A DNA stretch of 64,000 bases from Gleditsia sinensis (Eukaryota > Streptophyta > Magnoliopsida > Fabales > Fabaceae). The stretch covers positions 1,748,501 through 1,812,500 of the forward strand of contig CM073472.1 in assembly GCA_037074535.1 (NCBI GenBank). Direction: 5' to 3'. Position numbers and translations under genes: made by a program. Of the stretch, positions 38,692-51,929 are shown piece by piece; position 1 is the first letter of the stretch; the number at the start of each line of letters is the position of its first letter. Under the pieces are notes generated by a model that worked only from the letters and a program-made list of their open reading frames with translations, was not told the DNA's origin and did no database searches.

Positions 38692-39204
38692 ATGGCAACC
38701 AGTAAGTTCTTCTCCAAGTTAAGCTTTCCATGCTTCATTCGTGCATCCCCCAAATCACCAATGCCCAAATCCAATACTTACAACAAGAACAAGTTCAAAG
38801 ACGTTTTTGATCACTTGGATGTTGACAAGGATGGAAAAATTTCGAGCAAGGAACTGACGGATTATTTTGCTAGCGTAGGGGAGTGGGTGACACATGGCGG
38901 GGCAAAAAGGGCGATTCGTGAGTTTGACTCCGATGGTGACGAGTTACTGGAGTATGGGGACTTGGTGCGATTAATAGAACAGGAAGACAGTGAGTTGGAT
39001 GATGTTAATGTTCTACGGACTGCCTTCGAGATGTTTGAGGTGGACAAAGGTTGTGGCTGCATAACGCCCAAAGGTTTGCAGCACATGTTGCGCCAATTAG
39101 GTGATGTCAAATCCCAGGACGAGTGTGCCGCCATGATTCGAGTCTTTGATCTTGATGGCAATGGATTCCTTGATTTTCATGAATTTCAGCAGATGATGTC
39201 GTAG
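38692..39204 (+). CDS. Calmodulin-like protein (CML), four EF-hands, third degenerate
   Basis: A 170-residue intronless Ca2+ sensor. After a basic N-terminal extension (1-33) come four EF-hands. Loop 1 is 43-54 (DVDKDGKISSKE, canonical). Loop 2 is 79-90 (DSDGDELLEYGD, Asp rather than Glu at position 12). Loop 3 is 116-127 (EVDKGCGCITPK) and lacks the oxygen ligand at position 12, so it probably does not bind Ca2+. Loop 4 is 153-164 (DLDGNGFLDFHE, canonical). The N-terminal extension is Ser/Lys-rich with two Cys and could target the protein; this is inferred. Closest family resemblance is CML41/CML-type proteins, but the number is not certain. Confidence 0.9.
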   Translation: MATSKFFSKLSFPCFIRASPKSPMPKSNTYNKNKFKDVFDHLDVDKDGKISSKELTDYFASVGEWVTHGGAKRAIREFDSDGDELLEYGDLVRLIEQEDSELDDVNVLRTAFEMFEVDKGCGCITPKGLQHMLRQLGDVKSQDECAAMIRVFDLDGNGFLDFHEFQQMMS

Positions 39205-39814
39205 TGGGAGCCCTTCTTCTAAAACAATCAACCAACAAATTGCATATGAAATATGTAATATGTTTACTAGATTTCATAGCGAGTTCAACGTTTGAAGTAA
39301 CTTGTCTTAAGCATCATCATATTATATATTTGATATAATCTCCATCAACATCAATCCCTGTTATTAATATTTCTCTCTCTAATTTCTATCCTCTTAAATG
39401 CTACTGCCTAATCTAAAACACAAGGTTCCTTGCATGGTCAATTTCTTGCGCTTTTGTACTTTGTAGTTATCAGAATTAATATATGATTTGTGTCTACAAG
39501 GAACAATAGACCAACATGTCAAAAATATATTAATATATTTATTTATTAATTATAATTAATCTTTTTAATAAAAGGGCGCTAAGGTACTCCACTAAACCAG
39601 TGTAATTAAGCTTTTTATTAGATCAGAGAAGAAACAAACAAATCGTATGAATTTAACCAACACTTTCAAAACGATAACTACCAATTACAAGTACAAAAAA
39701 TTCATTACTTCGAACAAGCAATGCCTAATAGCTTTAGCCTCAGTCTGTAATATTAACAGGCCAAGCTTTACCTCTGGGAAGAATGAGAACCATTACGTAG
39801 ATCAAGACTCTACA
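39205..39814. other. Short intergenic region between convergent CML and DA1 genes
   Basis: AT-rich 3' regions of two convergent genes. No other feature seen. Confidence 0.5.
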
Positions 39815-42800
39815 TCAAAAGGGAAAAGTCCCTGTCACCCAAATATGCTGAAGGGTTCTTGGTAGACCATACTTACGAACTGCTAGTTGACCTGCCCTAA
39901 ATCCATCTCCATATACAGGGGAAATGTCTGATTCAATCTGGTGCTTGAAGAACTCCCCAAGCTTCCTCTCAAACTGAGGTCTTTTGCCTTTTCTAGATGT
40001 ATAGGATGCAGACGAGGATGAGGCTGATGCGAAGTCACTGCCCGATGCAGACGAGAGCTCAGACTCCAACCACATATGAGCCACAACTTGACAAATACCT
40101 TCTTCAACATCTTGTCTGAGAGTCCGATAACCTTCATAAATATATATATATATATATATACAGCATATTAGCATACAACATAGTACGTCGATGACAGTCC
40201 CAATGAAAAATCATTAATTTCTGTACGACTAAAGTTAAAACTGTTGTGACAGAAAATGAACCCCAAAAGCAAACAATTTCTCAATGACCCCTAACTGAAA
40301 GTATTCCCTGTAATGTGAAAGTACCTTTAAGTCGCAGCCATGCATGCATCATCTCATGAGCTAGGATTGATCCAGTAAGCAACCTAAAAAAGACAGAATT
40401 GCCATCATCAATAAAATAATTCATCCAACTAAAGGTGAGCATTGAGCAGTAAGAGCTTTCATTGCCACTGAGAGGAAAAAAAATGTTGTTGACTGATCTA
40501 TCCTGGAAGTGAGGAAACTCGAAACAAAAATGAATATTCAAAGAACATAAGGGTACTTTTTTCATGTAGAAAAAAAAAATATTATATTTGACTCACACAT
40601 ACGGAAGAGTACAAAATGAAACTAAGAGAAACTAAGTTACAAATTTGCCGCTTTTAAGTTCCTCTTTTCTTTGACTTCCTCAGAGCTGCAAACTAGGCCA
40701 TTTAATATAGGTTGTATGTAAATTGTAAAACACTACTATTGTCTGACATACATAATTTTCTCTCTGGGTTTTCAGCAACAGCATATTCACCAACCTCTCT
40801 ATTGTTGTTGTCTTCTTTGGGCATTCTTCTGGTTGTCTTTTAGATTTTACTTTTCAAGTATTTATCTGGTCATGATCGTTGAGTGTGTCTCCTAGTGACA
40901 GAAGTTGTACACACAAAGAGCATTAAATCATACCTTGGAAGACCATACAAAATGAGAATTGCCGTCACATCACAGCGTCGAGTCAATTTGTAGGGTTGTG
41001 TTCTCATGTCTACTGCTCTATTTCCTGTCCCAAACCTAGGTCGCCTTAAGATCTGGTCAAGTTTGAATGGGATATAACATAAATAGCTAATTACACGAGG
41101 TTCCTAACATACTCCATTTCACCATTAAAAAAAATTTGAAAAAAAGAATACTAAAATAAAACACAGCAGGAACCTACGGTGCTGATAGTCTGTTCTTCAG
41201 AAAGGCAGAGTCCCCTGGTCTCGGGCATGTGATAGTGGCCCTTGATAAGATAAAGAAATAAATAAGTGATTAACTAAGAAAAACGAAAAACGCTTCAACC
41301 TTGAACTAACTCCATATAAGAGGGCATATTATGAAATTGGACAAGATTATGTCTTGCAAGTGTTCGCTACTTGTTTTTGCTTTATCAGCTCTTAAAAAGA
41401 CTATATCATAAACATTAAATTAATTGTTATTTGACATACTATGTGCATAAAATATATACATAAACAAAGCTAAGAAGAGAAAATATTATCAAATGTGTCA
41501 ATAACAAGAAGAGAGATTCATTTTCCATATTATTTGTGACTTGTGAGGACAATGCCAGACACCAAAACACTGGTTACTTGTATGTCCTACAGTTGAATGT
41601 CATTATGATCGAATTATCAAGTTTTGTATTGACTGAAAACTAGTAAAAATACATTTTCCCTTACATTCTTCTCCCCCTCTCTTGCTTCATTCAATGCTTG
41701 TCTTTCGACCAAGAGCAATGGAATTTGCTGGTCCAGTTTCATATGTAGACCTTCATAAAATTTTTGTATGTCTATATAAAGGGGTTGGCATCCGCTAGTA
41801 TCCATGATAGCAGAGTCCAGACACTCCAGGCAAAGCTTCCGGCCATCATTAAGAGCAATGTATCCTGTCTCTCGCGGCTGCATATGTAAAGAAAAAAAAA
41901 ATTTAGTCACATAGTTCACTTGTCATCAAACAGGATCATCCACCTTTCTGGCTTTCCCTAGGCAAGCCAACAAATAGTATTTCATCAAACAAAAATATTT
42001 CTTTTAGACTGACCTCCATACGCTCACAACTGCAACAGCGGGGAGTACCATCATGTTCATGAGCAGGGCAATATTTCTGGATCCAGAAAGGATGTGCCCT
42101 ATATTCAATAAGACCAGCAGGGTTTGTTGGAATCTGTCAAAAAATATATATTCTCATATATTAACAGCAACAGGCAACAAGATATATGGCTGAATTCAAG
42201 GGGAGAACAAACTATCATGTCTTGATTTTTATTTTAACATATCAGAAATAATAAAAATCGTAAATGACTCAGATACTTAATCTTCAGATTCTTCCCAGGT
42301 TTCAAGAAATAAGATGCCAGGAGCACCTTCTACTAGCCCAAGAAATTCTCTTGTGAAACAGTTACACATCATATGTGCTTATGTGCTGCCTCATTCCACT
42401 TAAAATATGCCAACTGTGCGCATATGTTAATTTCTTAGTACCAATGTACCATATCAACTTAGCTGTAGTGGTTGTAAAATAAGGTGGCATTCTCATGTTC
42501 CCCCACTTGGCTATTGCCATATTCAAAAATTAAACATTTGGTGCATTTTTAGTGGAAAGGTTCCCCACATCAGCACATATGTGGTATAACCATTTCAAAA
42601 GATAATTTTTCCTGCTAGTCTATCATCATTTAAGGTCAAAACTCTACCATGACAGACTTTGACAACACAACATCTTCCATATATTGATTGAACAGAGTGA
42701 TTGGATGCGACAGTTCCTATGAGCAACATGCTTCAAGCAATAGTTTAAATGTAAACCAACTGTTACAAGATATGAGTTTACCCACATTACAATATGACCA

Positions 42801-45783
42801 TTGCTTTTGAAGACTCTATATTAAAAGCACATGAACATGAGAAATTGATCATAATTAAAAAAAAAAGGAAGAGATATATTTAAAACCAGTTTGAGCAAAT
42901 CAGGTATAAGCCTATAAAATCAGTCAAGGAGAAATACTTACAAAGTGATTGCATACATCACATTTTGGATGGTAGTTTTCCTTATAGCATGATTTATGAT
43001 AAGGGTAATTCCCAGACGTGGAGAACTACAAAAGCAAGGATTTATATAAGTACAAATGGCAAAACCATAATTATGGAATAAGAACTACAAAAAAAATGAA
43101 CAGAAGCACTTTATCAAGTAACTAAAAAAGTGCCCACCTCATAATCAGAGATTGGCAGGTTGCAACCATGGCAGCGAAAGCATTCAGGATGCCAGAATGC
43201 ATTCAAGCAATTTAGATATCGTCCATAACCAATCTCAGTATTGCAACCAGCACAAATCCTGTCAATAAACAATTACAAAGCTTTAATTATGTACATGTAT
43301 AGTTGAATTTATAAGGTTGTGTTAAATTAAAGTAAGAAAATAATTTCTCCAGCAATTGAAAAAGAAAAGAACATGAAATTCCTAAATAGATGTTTTCTCC
43401 AATAAGTATTCCAGTGGAAGCAGTATTTCCAAATGTTAACATCGGATGGTATTAAATTGCAGTTAGCAACTGCAATCGCAGCAGAAATTGTTCTTGTGGT
43501 AGGTTCAGCAACTTCATCAAGCCCATATTTATGCCCCGCAACGTTTCCTCAATCACAGCAATGCAATAGCAACCATGACCACAACCACAATTCAAAAACA
43601 TACACATAAAAAATAAAAAGAATCTATCTCTATAAGAAGTTGATCCTTTCATGGCTATACAAATTTAGATAACATTATATGTTTCCCAATACTGCCTTTT
43701 TCCTTTGCTGTTTTTACAATATTGAGCATTATGATTTGCATATGATAATTTTAACAGTGGTGTAATTCAGCAAGCTATACCTACATTCAGCCAGATATTC
43801 TGACACAAGCCCCAAATACAGAGATAAGATAAACACTCTCCATAATCTACACTTAACCTTCTTTTTTGGCTAATGACCAAACTGGAGGTTTGAAACAAAC
43901 AATTTCATAATGGGTCAAATAAACTCATTTAAATAAGCAAAGAACTCTCTGCATGGAAAAGCTTAACAGTAAATAGGTTCTTTTCTTTATATTTTGTTCA
44001 TCAGTGTGTAATCAATTAAAGAGGAGGAAGAATGAAGGTTATGATACCTTGACTCCAGAGCCTCATAAAAGTCTTTAAAGACCTCATCATCCCTCTCCTA
44101 TGCAATGTGGAACTTAGTTCATAGAAGCCCATGTTTATATTTACTACTTAGTCCCACTATGATCAAGGAGTGTAAATGAATATTTTGAAAGTAAATTAGT
44201 TCTATTGCAGCAATCTTCAGTCAGCTTATGCATCTTTAATGAGAGAATGACTAGCAATATCAATTAACTAGTTGAAACAAAATAATGATTAAGGCAAAAA
44301 AATATCAAATTTAGACAACATTTTCATGCTTCCTCCAACTCATACCTGGACCCCATTGGGAAATACACTGGAGTAGGTTGATACATATTTCCATTTCCAT
44401 ATCTAGGAGGAGACTCAACATTTAGACTTTCTTGTATAGCTCTAGCAAGTTGTTCATCTTCTTCTAAATGTGAATTGCAATCTAGACAATGAACAGAGAA
44501 ACTTATCAATTTAAACAGTAATATATTTGATCTTCAGGATGGCACAATTTAGACAAAAGCTTACTGGCACATAAAGCTGATTAGGATGGATCCAAAAATT
44601 TGTGCAGCTAATTAGTTAATGTTTAATGCCCCTCAAGAGAAAAAGCTTAAATTCCTTAGTAGATAAACATCGATACAATAATTATATAACAGAAAGAAAA
44701 GGACAGATGCAAATCAAATTACATCACAAGTCACAACACCATTAAATGCATCATCCGTTATGCATTGTTGCAGAAAAAAAAGGCAATAAAGAACACCTTA
44801 GAACTTAGAAAACCAGATAGAGTATCAACTTGGGGTAAAGGTAAAAGTAAAGTGATGATTGGAACCAGTTCTATAGTTAAAAACTATAATTCCAAACAGA
44901 AAGTCACCAAAATACTCAATATATAAAATTGAACCCAAAACATGATGTTTGCTGAGCTATAAAAAAAATATTCAAGAAATCGTATCTATCCATACCTGAA
45001 ACCTTTTTTTAACTCTCAGATCTAAAAAAATCGGTTCAAGATATTATATTTTAGAAATTCTACTAGAAATTCAACATTTCAAGAGATGACATAGGCACCG
45101 TCGAAGGACAACGCCAAGCACCTAATGACTCAATAAGATGTCATAACATGTGGGATTCTTGCAAGAAAGTAAAGCACAAAATTGCACCAAAAATGAAAGC
45201 TAAATGCACTAGTAAGGGTATTAAAACCTTCCGGTTTGCATTAATCCATAGCAAGCTGTTTCTTTCGCCATTAATATTCATACAAACGGCACTGGCATGC
45301 ATGCAGTCCCTTAAAAATTATGCAATAGCATATGAGAGCTATACCACTCACCATTTATTTTCTTTCCCTTTCGATTTTCCTCTACAAGAGAAAGTGCAAT
45401 AGCTCGATCTATATCTTCGTTCTCATTTTCTGACCAGACATCCTGCATTCAAGGTAGGAACAAAATATGCTAGACTGAGAAATGAGTGTATCAGATTAAA
45501 CAGTTACGAAGTCAAAACAATTTAGCCAAAGGCTAAGATGGAGGTCTGCATGCAAGACCCCAAGAAAACGTATTTGGAGCATTTCTTAGTTTTTCAAATA
45601 ATTTCCGAAGCATTTATATACATTTGCAAGATCGCCAGAGGATAGATATTAACGAGTGTTGAAGTTCATTACCCCTGAAGTTGATGGTACGTAATAATCT
45701 GTATCCTCTCTATAATCTGCATGGTAATGCCCTTCCGAAATTTTATGGTTGGAGCCTTTAAAAATTTTGCTAAGCCAACCCAT
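39815..45783 (-). CDS. DA1-like: DA1-type ubiquitin-activated LIM peptidase
   Basis: Predicted 477-residue protein that limits organ and seed size in plants by cleaving growth regulators after mono-ubiquitination. Minus-strand exons: 45783-45673, 45442-45352, 44481-44346, 43258-43138, 43025-42942, 42133-42014, 41877-41665, 41240-41178, 41052-40934, 40383-40325, 40131-39815. Phases fit throughout. It starts MGWLSKIFKGSN. Two ubiquitin-interacting motifs follow (DIDRAIALSLVEEN, then DEQLARAIQESL). The LIM domain begins ICAGCNTEIGYGR and runs through CHGCNLPISDYE and HPKCDVCNHF. A Cys pair region (CCSCERM) precedes the zinc peptidase motif HEMMH at 362-366. The C-terminal part includes DVEEGICQVVAHMW and GEFFKHQIESD. 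A 5' UTR exon is implied by an acceptor at 45825. One more candidate exon at 44048-44097 is listed separately. Confidence 0.93.
40141..40160 (+). repeat. (TA)n microsatellite in DA1 last intron
   Basis: Ten TA units close to the acceptor of the last DA1 exon; length variation here could alter splicing, which is inference. Confidence 0.8.
44048..44097 (-). other. Candidate cassette exon in the DA1-like gene
   Basis: Between exons 3 and 4, a 50-base stretch with acceptor (ttgcatag) at 44098 and donor (aag|gtatca) at 44047 reads ERDDEVFKDFYEALES in one frame. Joined to exon 3 at the first acceptor it shifts the frame; joined at a second AG five bases inside (exon 44092-44048, 45 nt) the frame is kept. 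Skipping it also gives the standard DA1 sequence. Confidence 0.4.
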
Positions 45784-45823
45784 AAGGTGGATTCCTATGT
45801 GTTCATAGTATTTTAAATTTCTA

Positions 45824-48505
45824 CCTGCACATTAAACAACCACATAATTACACACAGTCAAATCTCAGTATATTGCAAAACAACAGCTAAAAATGCCACC
45901 AATAACGCCAAAGCAATAAGAGAGAAGAAAGGCCAATAATTATCAATAATTTGTAAGAGTGTAAAGGAACATTGGAGATAAGCGTACGTTTTATTTTAAC
46001 TAATTATTTCATCCAACTCAATCAAAATGAAATAGCGACCAAATAGAATACGACAATACAATCAAATGGTATCAAATCAGCCCAGAAGAATGAAACAAAT
46101 ACAACTTCCGTGTGATTGGCACATCTCTTTACGGTTCAACCAACTGCATTTGACATCAGTTGCATGCGCACCTCAAAATATACTGCACTCTCTCAGATAA
46201 AAAGGGGGGTGGGTTGGGGGGAACGGCTTTAGACAAGTGAATGTTCCGAAACATTTGAACTGCAGATATTGTTAGCAGCTCTAAGTAAATTATAAATTAA
46301 AACAACCCGCTAGAGAAAGAGAGAGATGAACATAGATTCTTCCAGCTCAATGCACCCATTAACTTCATGACATCTAACCTCCAACTTCTGGCTAAAGAGA
46401 AAAGCAGAGAACAAGGTAGCGGAGGAGTGACTCACCTCTTAACAAATGCAAAATCTACTGGAATGGTCGAAGCTCAGAGACCCTATCAGATAATTTGCCC
46501 AAAAAAGAAACGATCACAGGTAATAGATTCTTGCACAAACCGTTTCAGCCTCTCCCTCTGCCAAGTGTATGATCCAACTCAGAAGGCAGAAAACTACTAT
46601 AACATCAATATCTCTGTGTCTGCAAAGGATTCTATGAAAATTAAGGATATTTTGAAGCAAATTGAGAACAAAAGAATTTTAGATCATTGACATCGGCAGG
46701 AGTTTCAAGCAAACTCTGATAAAAACAAAAATACATGTGAACAGAGATGATTACTAGAATTGCACGCGATTTCAAAGTCAAATTAAAAGAAACATAAAAC
46801 TTTTATCAAATATTTGTCGTAACCCCAAAGGGGTTTGACGAAAGATCATCGAATCCACTTGATTTCGAGAATTTCTACCATTTGGAAGGATTATAAGGCG
46901 TGTGGGGTCCCTTCTTAACCCTGTCTCAAGGAGACCCCAAAGCCAAAAGTTTCTTTACGAAAGGAAGCTACGAAGAGTCTCTCTACTTGCTTTTATTTTG
47001 TTTTTGAGTTGGAGCCGAAGCGTAGGTTACGCGGTTCAAAGGGAAAGGGAGGTGCAATGCGAACCGTGGACCGTGAATCGTGAACAGTTCAAAAGTCCGA
47101 ATTTTGTAAAGGCGAATATAAATTATCTTGCCAACTTGAAAAAGCAAAAAGCAGAAAGATGGAAGGAATCTAGCAAAGCATGACCGCTTATGCAGATTCC
47201 AAGCCCAAGCCACTCACTTTTTTATTATTAACAATACGACATTTTGATTTAATCACACCCAAAATCACGAATTCACTGCTAGCTTCTTTTCTTCCGCCTC
47301 ATCGTCAGGATCATTAATTTATATAAATGGTAATCGTAGTGTTTTTTTTTTTATCCTTATCATTATTCAAACGCATAATATGAAGAATAAGTTGACATAT
47401 TATTATTTCTAAGCAAGCTTCCTTTTATTGAGATAGTTAATTTCATAATTATGGGACTGATTAGTTTTGTATAATATATTTTATCATTTACATGAGAACA
47501 TCAGATAATAAAGCTGGTAGATCTTTTGCATGTTAAATATTGCTTTGTTGAAACTAGTTTTTATTATTTTTGTAAAAAAATAATAATAATCAATCATTAG
47601 TGGAAAAGTTATGAGGGTAATTTACAAGGAAAAGTATTTCGGGAATAAACAAATAAAAGTCGAGAAGAGACGAATCTTCCTTTGGCGAAACCAAGACTGA
47701 GGAGATTCGATAAAATGGACATTGGTTTATCATTTTTACGTTAAATTAATTAATTTATAAAATTATTTAATTAAATTACAAATATTTAATAAATAAATTT
47801 ATTTATATAATTTTAATTAATTACAAATTTATAAATTATATACTATTTAAAATATAATATAATTTTAAAATTTAAATTAATTTATAATTTAATTAATTAA
47901 TTATATATTATTTATCGATAATAAATAATTTTTTATTTATTAATAATATTTTTGATACATAATAAAAATAATAATTTTTAAAATTATTTTTATGATATAT
48001 TATAATTTATATATTATTAATAAATAAAAAATTATTTATTATTAGAGTTTTAAATATATTTTATTTATTTATTTTTTAAAAAATTAAAATTAAAATCAAA
48101 ATTAAGGAAATCCTTTTTTTTTTTTTTGGATAACAATTTAAGGAAATTCTCAGTGAATAGGTCAATGTCAACGTTGGTGGCTGCAGTTGGAACTAATCCA
48201 AGGTAATTGGCCAACCAATCAGAACACCTGCGAAGAAGTCTAGATAAACCGACCAAAGAGGGAAAAGTAGATGACAGATAGATAGATAGATATTGTGAAT
48301 CTATCGTACGGTCATTCGCTGAATCCGGCGACAAACAAATTGGCACTTTTATGTCAATTCTGTTTCTCTAATTTCTTTTTTTTTTTTAATTATTATTATT
48401 GGTTTTTCCGTCAAACTATACATTATTTACAAGTGAATTATAATAAACGGGAATACAAATAAAATAAAATAAAAAAAGAATATAAGATTGAGATGTTAAG
48501 ATACA
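45824..48505. other. DA1 upstream region and AT-rich spacer
   Basis: Probably contains the DA1 5' UTR and promoter (up to about 47 kb). 47.74-48.07 kb is extremely AT-rich with a long perfect palindrome. Short open frames around 46.4 and 46.9-47.2 kb show no family features. Confidence 0.5.
47918..48042. repeat. Perfect 30-bp inverted repeat in AT-rich DNA
   Basis: Arms at 47918-47947 and 48013-48042 are exact reverse complements, separated by 65 bases. Could be the core of an AT-rich MITE or a chance-grown palindrome. Confidence 0.65.
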
Positions 48506-50735
48506 TTAAGCAGGGGTAATTAAATTGCATGTAGCGGGGGTTTGACGAAGTCTTAAGCAGAGGCGCGCCTTCACTGGCTTATGATCCGAACCGTTTATTT
48601 CATCCATTGATTCGTAGGAATGTAAAGTCGCTTCCATGTTATCTGCATCTTCTATCTTGAACAATATGCGATCCGTCCAAGATGGTACCCGCACCTGTAT
48701 TAACCGACATGGATGGATCATCAACTTCTCCTTCTTGTATTCACACGCACAAAATACTAGTCTGATTTATTCATTAGATGGTGTTTTTGGTACACTGGAT
48801 ATAATATTTAAATTTAAATACAATTAAGAAACTCGGTATATGGATGGAAGAAACTACAAATATATAATTAATTACGTACCTTGTAACTTGTATCATAATT
48901 GTTGCTTCCAACATTATACTTGTAGGTTGGCTTGAATGTCAATGTCCCCTCGCAGTAGCCATTGAAAATCTGCCCTCTTCCAGCCTCTTGTAAGAGCTGA
49001 TCTTTGCTAAGCAGCTGCTGTATATCGATGAAAAATAAGAGAAGCAGTAGCTTTGTTAGATTGGTAAGTTGGAAATTACGACTTTTTAATTAATTAGTGG
49101 CTAAACTAACCCGGTGCAGGTCTCTCTCTATCAGATTTCTAGCTGGATAGGTATCAATGCCCTGTAGCCTGTAATTTAGATCTCCCAACCAAACAGTGAT
49201 TTGGGATGGTCTGGCATATGGGTTCCAGTTCCTGGAGAAGAGGGAGTGCGATATGTGCCTGCATTCTGAATTTCTTTCCTCTACGTTGCGAGCATGAGCT
49301 GCAGAAGCAAACTGAAACTCATCAGGTCAGGTCCTTTTTAAAATGCGCAAACGTGATTAAAATCAAGAAGGGCGCTCAATTAATTAATTAATTACCAGAG
49401 AGATGGCAGGAGATGAACACCATCCGTATGCCTTTGTAGTTAATCCAGATTGCTACTGCCCCTTTCTTTCTTCCAATTATTCCTCCGCACCCCCCAACCG
49501 ACTGTTTGTCCACCTTCAATTCTGCATATAATTAACAAATATTAATTAATGATAACACTCAAAAGATTTAATTAAGTCCTTAACCTAACCGTGCGACAAA
49601 TATCAAACACAAATCTCACCTTTAATGAATGATCCTGCATTCTTGGGCCCAAATAGGTACAACTGCAAAGATTGCATCATAACTTTACCTATCAGCCTTC
49701 ATTTCAGACAGGACCCAACAGAGGAAAAACAATTAAAAAAAAAAGGAAGGAAAATTCAAGTAAGATCACAGAACCAGGAAATTAAAAGAAAAAACTAGGA
49801 GCCTTTAATTTAATAATTTATTTGTTTTAGGATATGGGAGTCAATTATTTAGGTATCAAATTTTAAAATAAAATCATCATGATAAAGTAAATTAGATAAA
49901 ATATTGCAATGCAAATCGACATAAAAGTCTAAAAACGACGGAGTGAGATATTCAATTAGTCTAACTCCCCAAAATGACATTTGAAGGAAAGATGCATGCA
50001 CTCTTATTATGTTAGAAAAAAAAAAGGGCATGGTCTGGAGCCAGGCGAACCCAAGAAAGAAAGAATAATACATGGCTTACCATTGAAGTACTGTGTAGCT
50101 GATGGTGATGTTTATCGCAATTATGCAGCCGCCATGTATATTATGACAGGCCAATTAATTATTTATAACATGCGTGAATCAGGATTAGATCAATCAAAAA
50201 GAGAAAAAGGAAGCACTTACATGTGAGTTCCAGGCAGAGCTGCTCGCAGCAGCTTTGCAAGTCTTTTTCGTGGAGCCTCTTGCAAGCCAATGACTAGAAG
50301 ATCGAACTCACAGTTGCTCCCAACCATTTCTGCCAGATCTTCAAACGAAGCCTTTCGAAGTAAAATGGGATATTATTAACGAAGGTGAGAAAATGAGTTT
50401 CTCTTATCTTGCACGGACATATTAAATCACGTCTTACCTGGCCGTTCATATTCCAAGTCACTACAGAGATGCAGATATCTGAATTGGCGGACAAGTTACA
50501 AAAATTGTCGGCGCCCACAGTTCTTATCCCTACGTGAGAAGGTGAAGCTTGGTGATGAACGAAACCCATGGGGTTTCTCTTCAACCGCGTTTTTCGTCGG
50601 CAAAATCTGACCCCCGGCCAACCCAGGAGAAAACCATAGTTAATTTCATTATAGAAAAACAAAACAGCATGAGACTCCTCGATCGAAATAGAATATACAG
50701 CATGATATATACCCTTTACCAGGTCGATTCCCCAT
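48506..50735 (-). CDS. Inositol polyphosphate 5-phosphatase, 5PTase11-like
   Basis: Predicted 346-residue phosphatase removing the 5-phosphate from phosphoinositides. Minus-strand exons: 50735-50713, 50606-50438, 50351-50221, 49696-49620, 49521-49396, 49298-49111, 49017-48880, 48694-48506. All GT-AG and in phase. It starts MGNRPGKGFCRRK; Gly2 could be N-myristoylated, with a basic patch behind it, which would tie it to membranes (inference). The catalytic fold begins SVVTWNMNGQ (N60 in the metal site), then GLQEAPRKRL, HLSAHARNVEERN, the signature WLGDLNYRLQGID, PTYKYNVGS, and the second signature VPSWTDRILF (287-296) with GSDHKPVKA. Short length without WD40 or SAC domains fits the small plant type represented by Arabidopsis 5PTase11. 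Confidence 0.92.
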
Positions 50736-51420
50736 TGTGCTAGGTATTTTACGTGTGGAGAGAAGACGATAGGATTGGAGTGAGGAAAGTTTTCGAGGGA
50801 GATGTGAGTTTAAATTCTTTGACTTAATTTGTTTCCCAGGACATGATGATATATATCAAGCATTTGGCGGCGAAATTAGGGAAGAGAAGTCAAGCGTTTA
50901 AAATTTTTCGCACGAGTTAGGTTGAGGCTTATTGACAATACACACAAGTGGAAAAGGACCACTGGACTATCCGCACCACACACCATGCAGTTTACGTTAA
51001 TTAAGCAACTGTGTCTTAGTTTGTGAAGAAGTAGGATATGTTAATTAAGAATATAAGATTAAGGGTAGGTTTAGTAAAAATAATTTATAAATTAATTTAA
51101 AATTTAATTAAAATTTTAAAAATTATACGTTATTTAAAATAAGGTATAATTTTTAAATTTTTAATTAATTTAAATTATTTAAATAAATTTATATATTAAA
51201 TATTTTTAATTTAATTTATTTCTTCTAATATTGATTAATTAAATCATACTATTAAACATTTTACCTAGAAAATAATTTGTAACTATTAGCATACAGATTT
51301 AACTGCACGGAAAAAAAAAAGTGTACTAATTAAAAATCAAATGCACTTTTGTTGACTTTAATTATATCAGTCTATATATGAATGTAAAGAATATCTTCTT
51401 TTTTTAGGGGGGTTTAGATG

Positions 51421-51423
<3 letters not shown>

Positions 51424-51451
<28 letters not shown>
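51424..51451 (+). repeat. (TA)14 microsatellite
   Basis: Uninterrupted TA dinucleotide repeat. Confidence 0.85.
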
Positions 51452-51456
<5 letters not shown>

Positions 51457-51929
51457 CTATATCAGACAAATAGGTTTTAGCACTTTTTGAAATTAAACAC
51501 CTACCAAATGTAATAAAAGTCAGCATTAATTTTATGAGAAATAATATATATCATTATAAGTTTTAAATCTAAAGTCTTATATGTGACTGGTGCTTTCGTT
51601 AAACATGCAAAACCCCGATATTGATAAGGATTACAGCTGGAATACACAATGGGAAATTCAAAACCATCACCACATATATATCATTACGTTATTAAGTTTT
51701 CTTCCACGTACTCTTTGCAGCTCAACGTTTCCGTCTTTTCGTACCAACGGAAATCCTAGAAGCATCCGAATTCCCTGAGTCATCAAATCCGGAAGCCAAA
51801 AATATATACGGACAATAAAAAATTGTATTTATCAATTTCAAAAAGTTAAATTAATAAAAAAAGATTTATGTGCATATTAAAAGGAATTTATATTCTATAA
51901 AAAAATATTAATATTATAAATATCTTATA

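Noticed and set aside
46367..47213. Open frames upstream of DA1 (plus 46367-46690, plus 46902-47183, minus 46983-47213)
   Set aside because: No recognisable domain, no splice partners and composition like UTR or intergenic DNA.
48065..48346. Minus-strand frame MPICLSPDSANDR...
   Set aside because: Lies in AT-rich DNA with a poly-Lys tail and no known motif.
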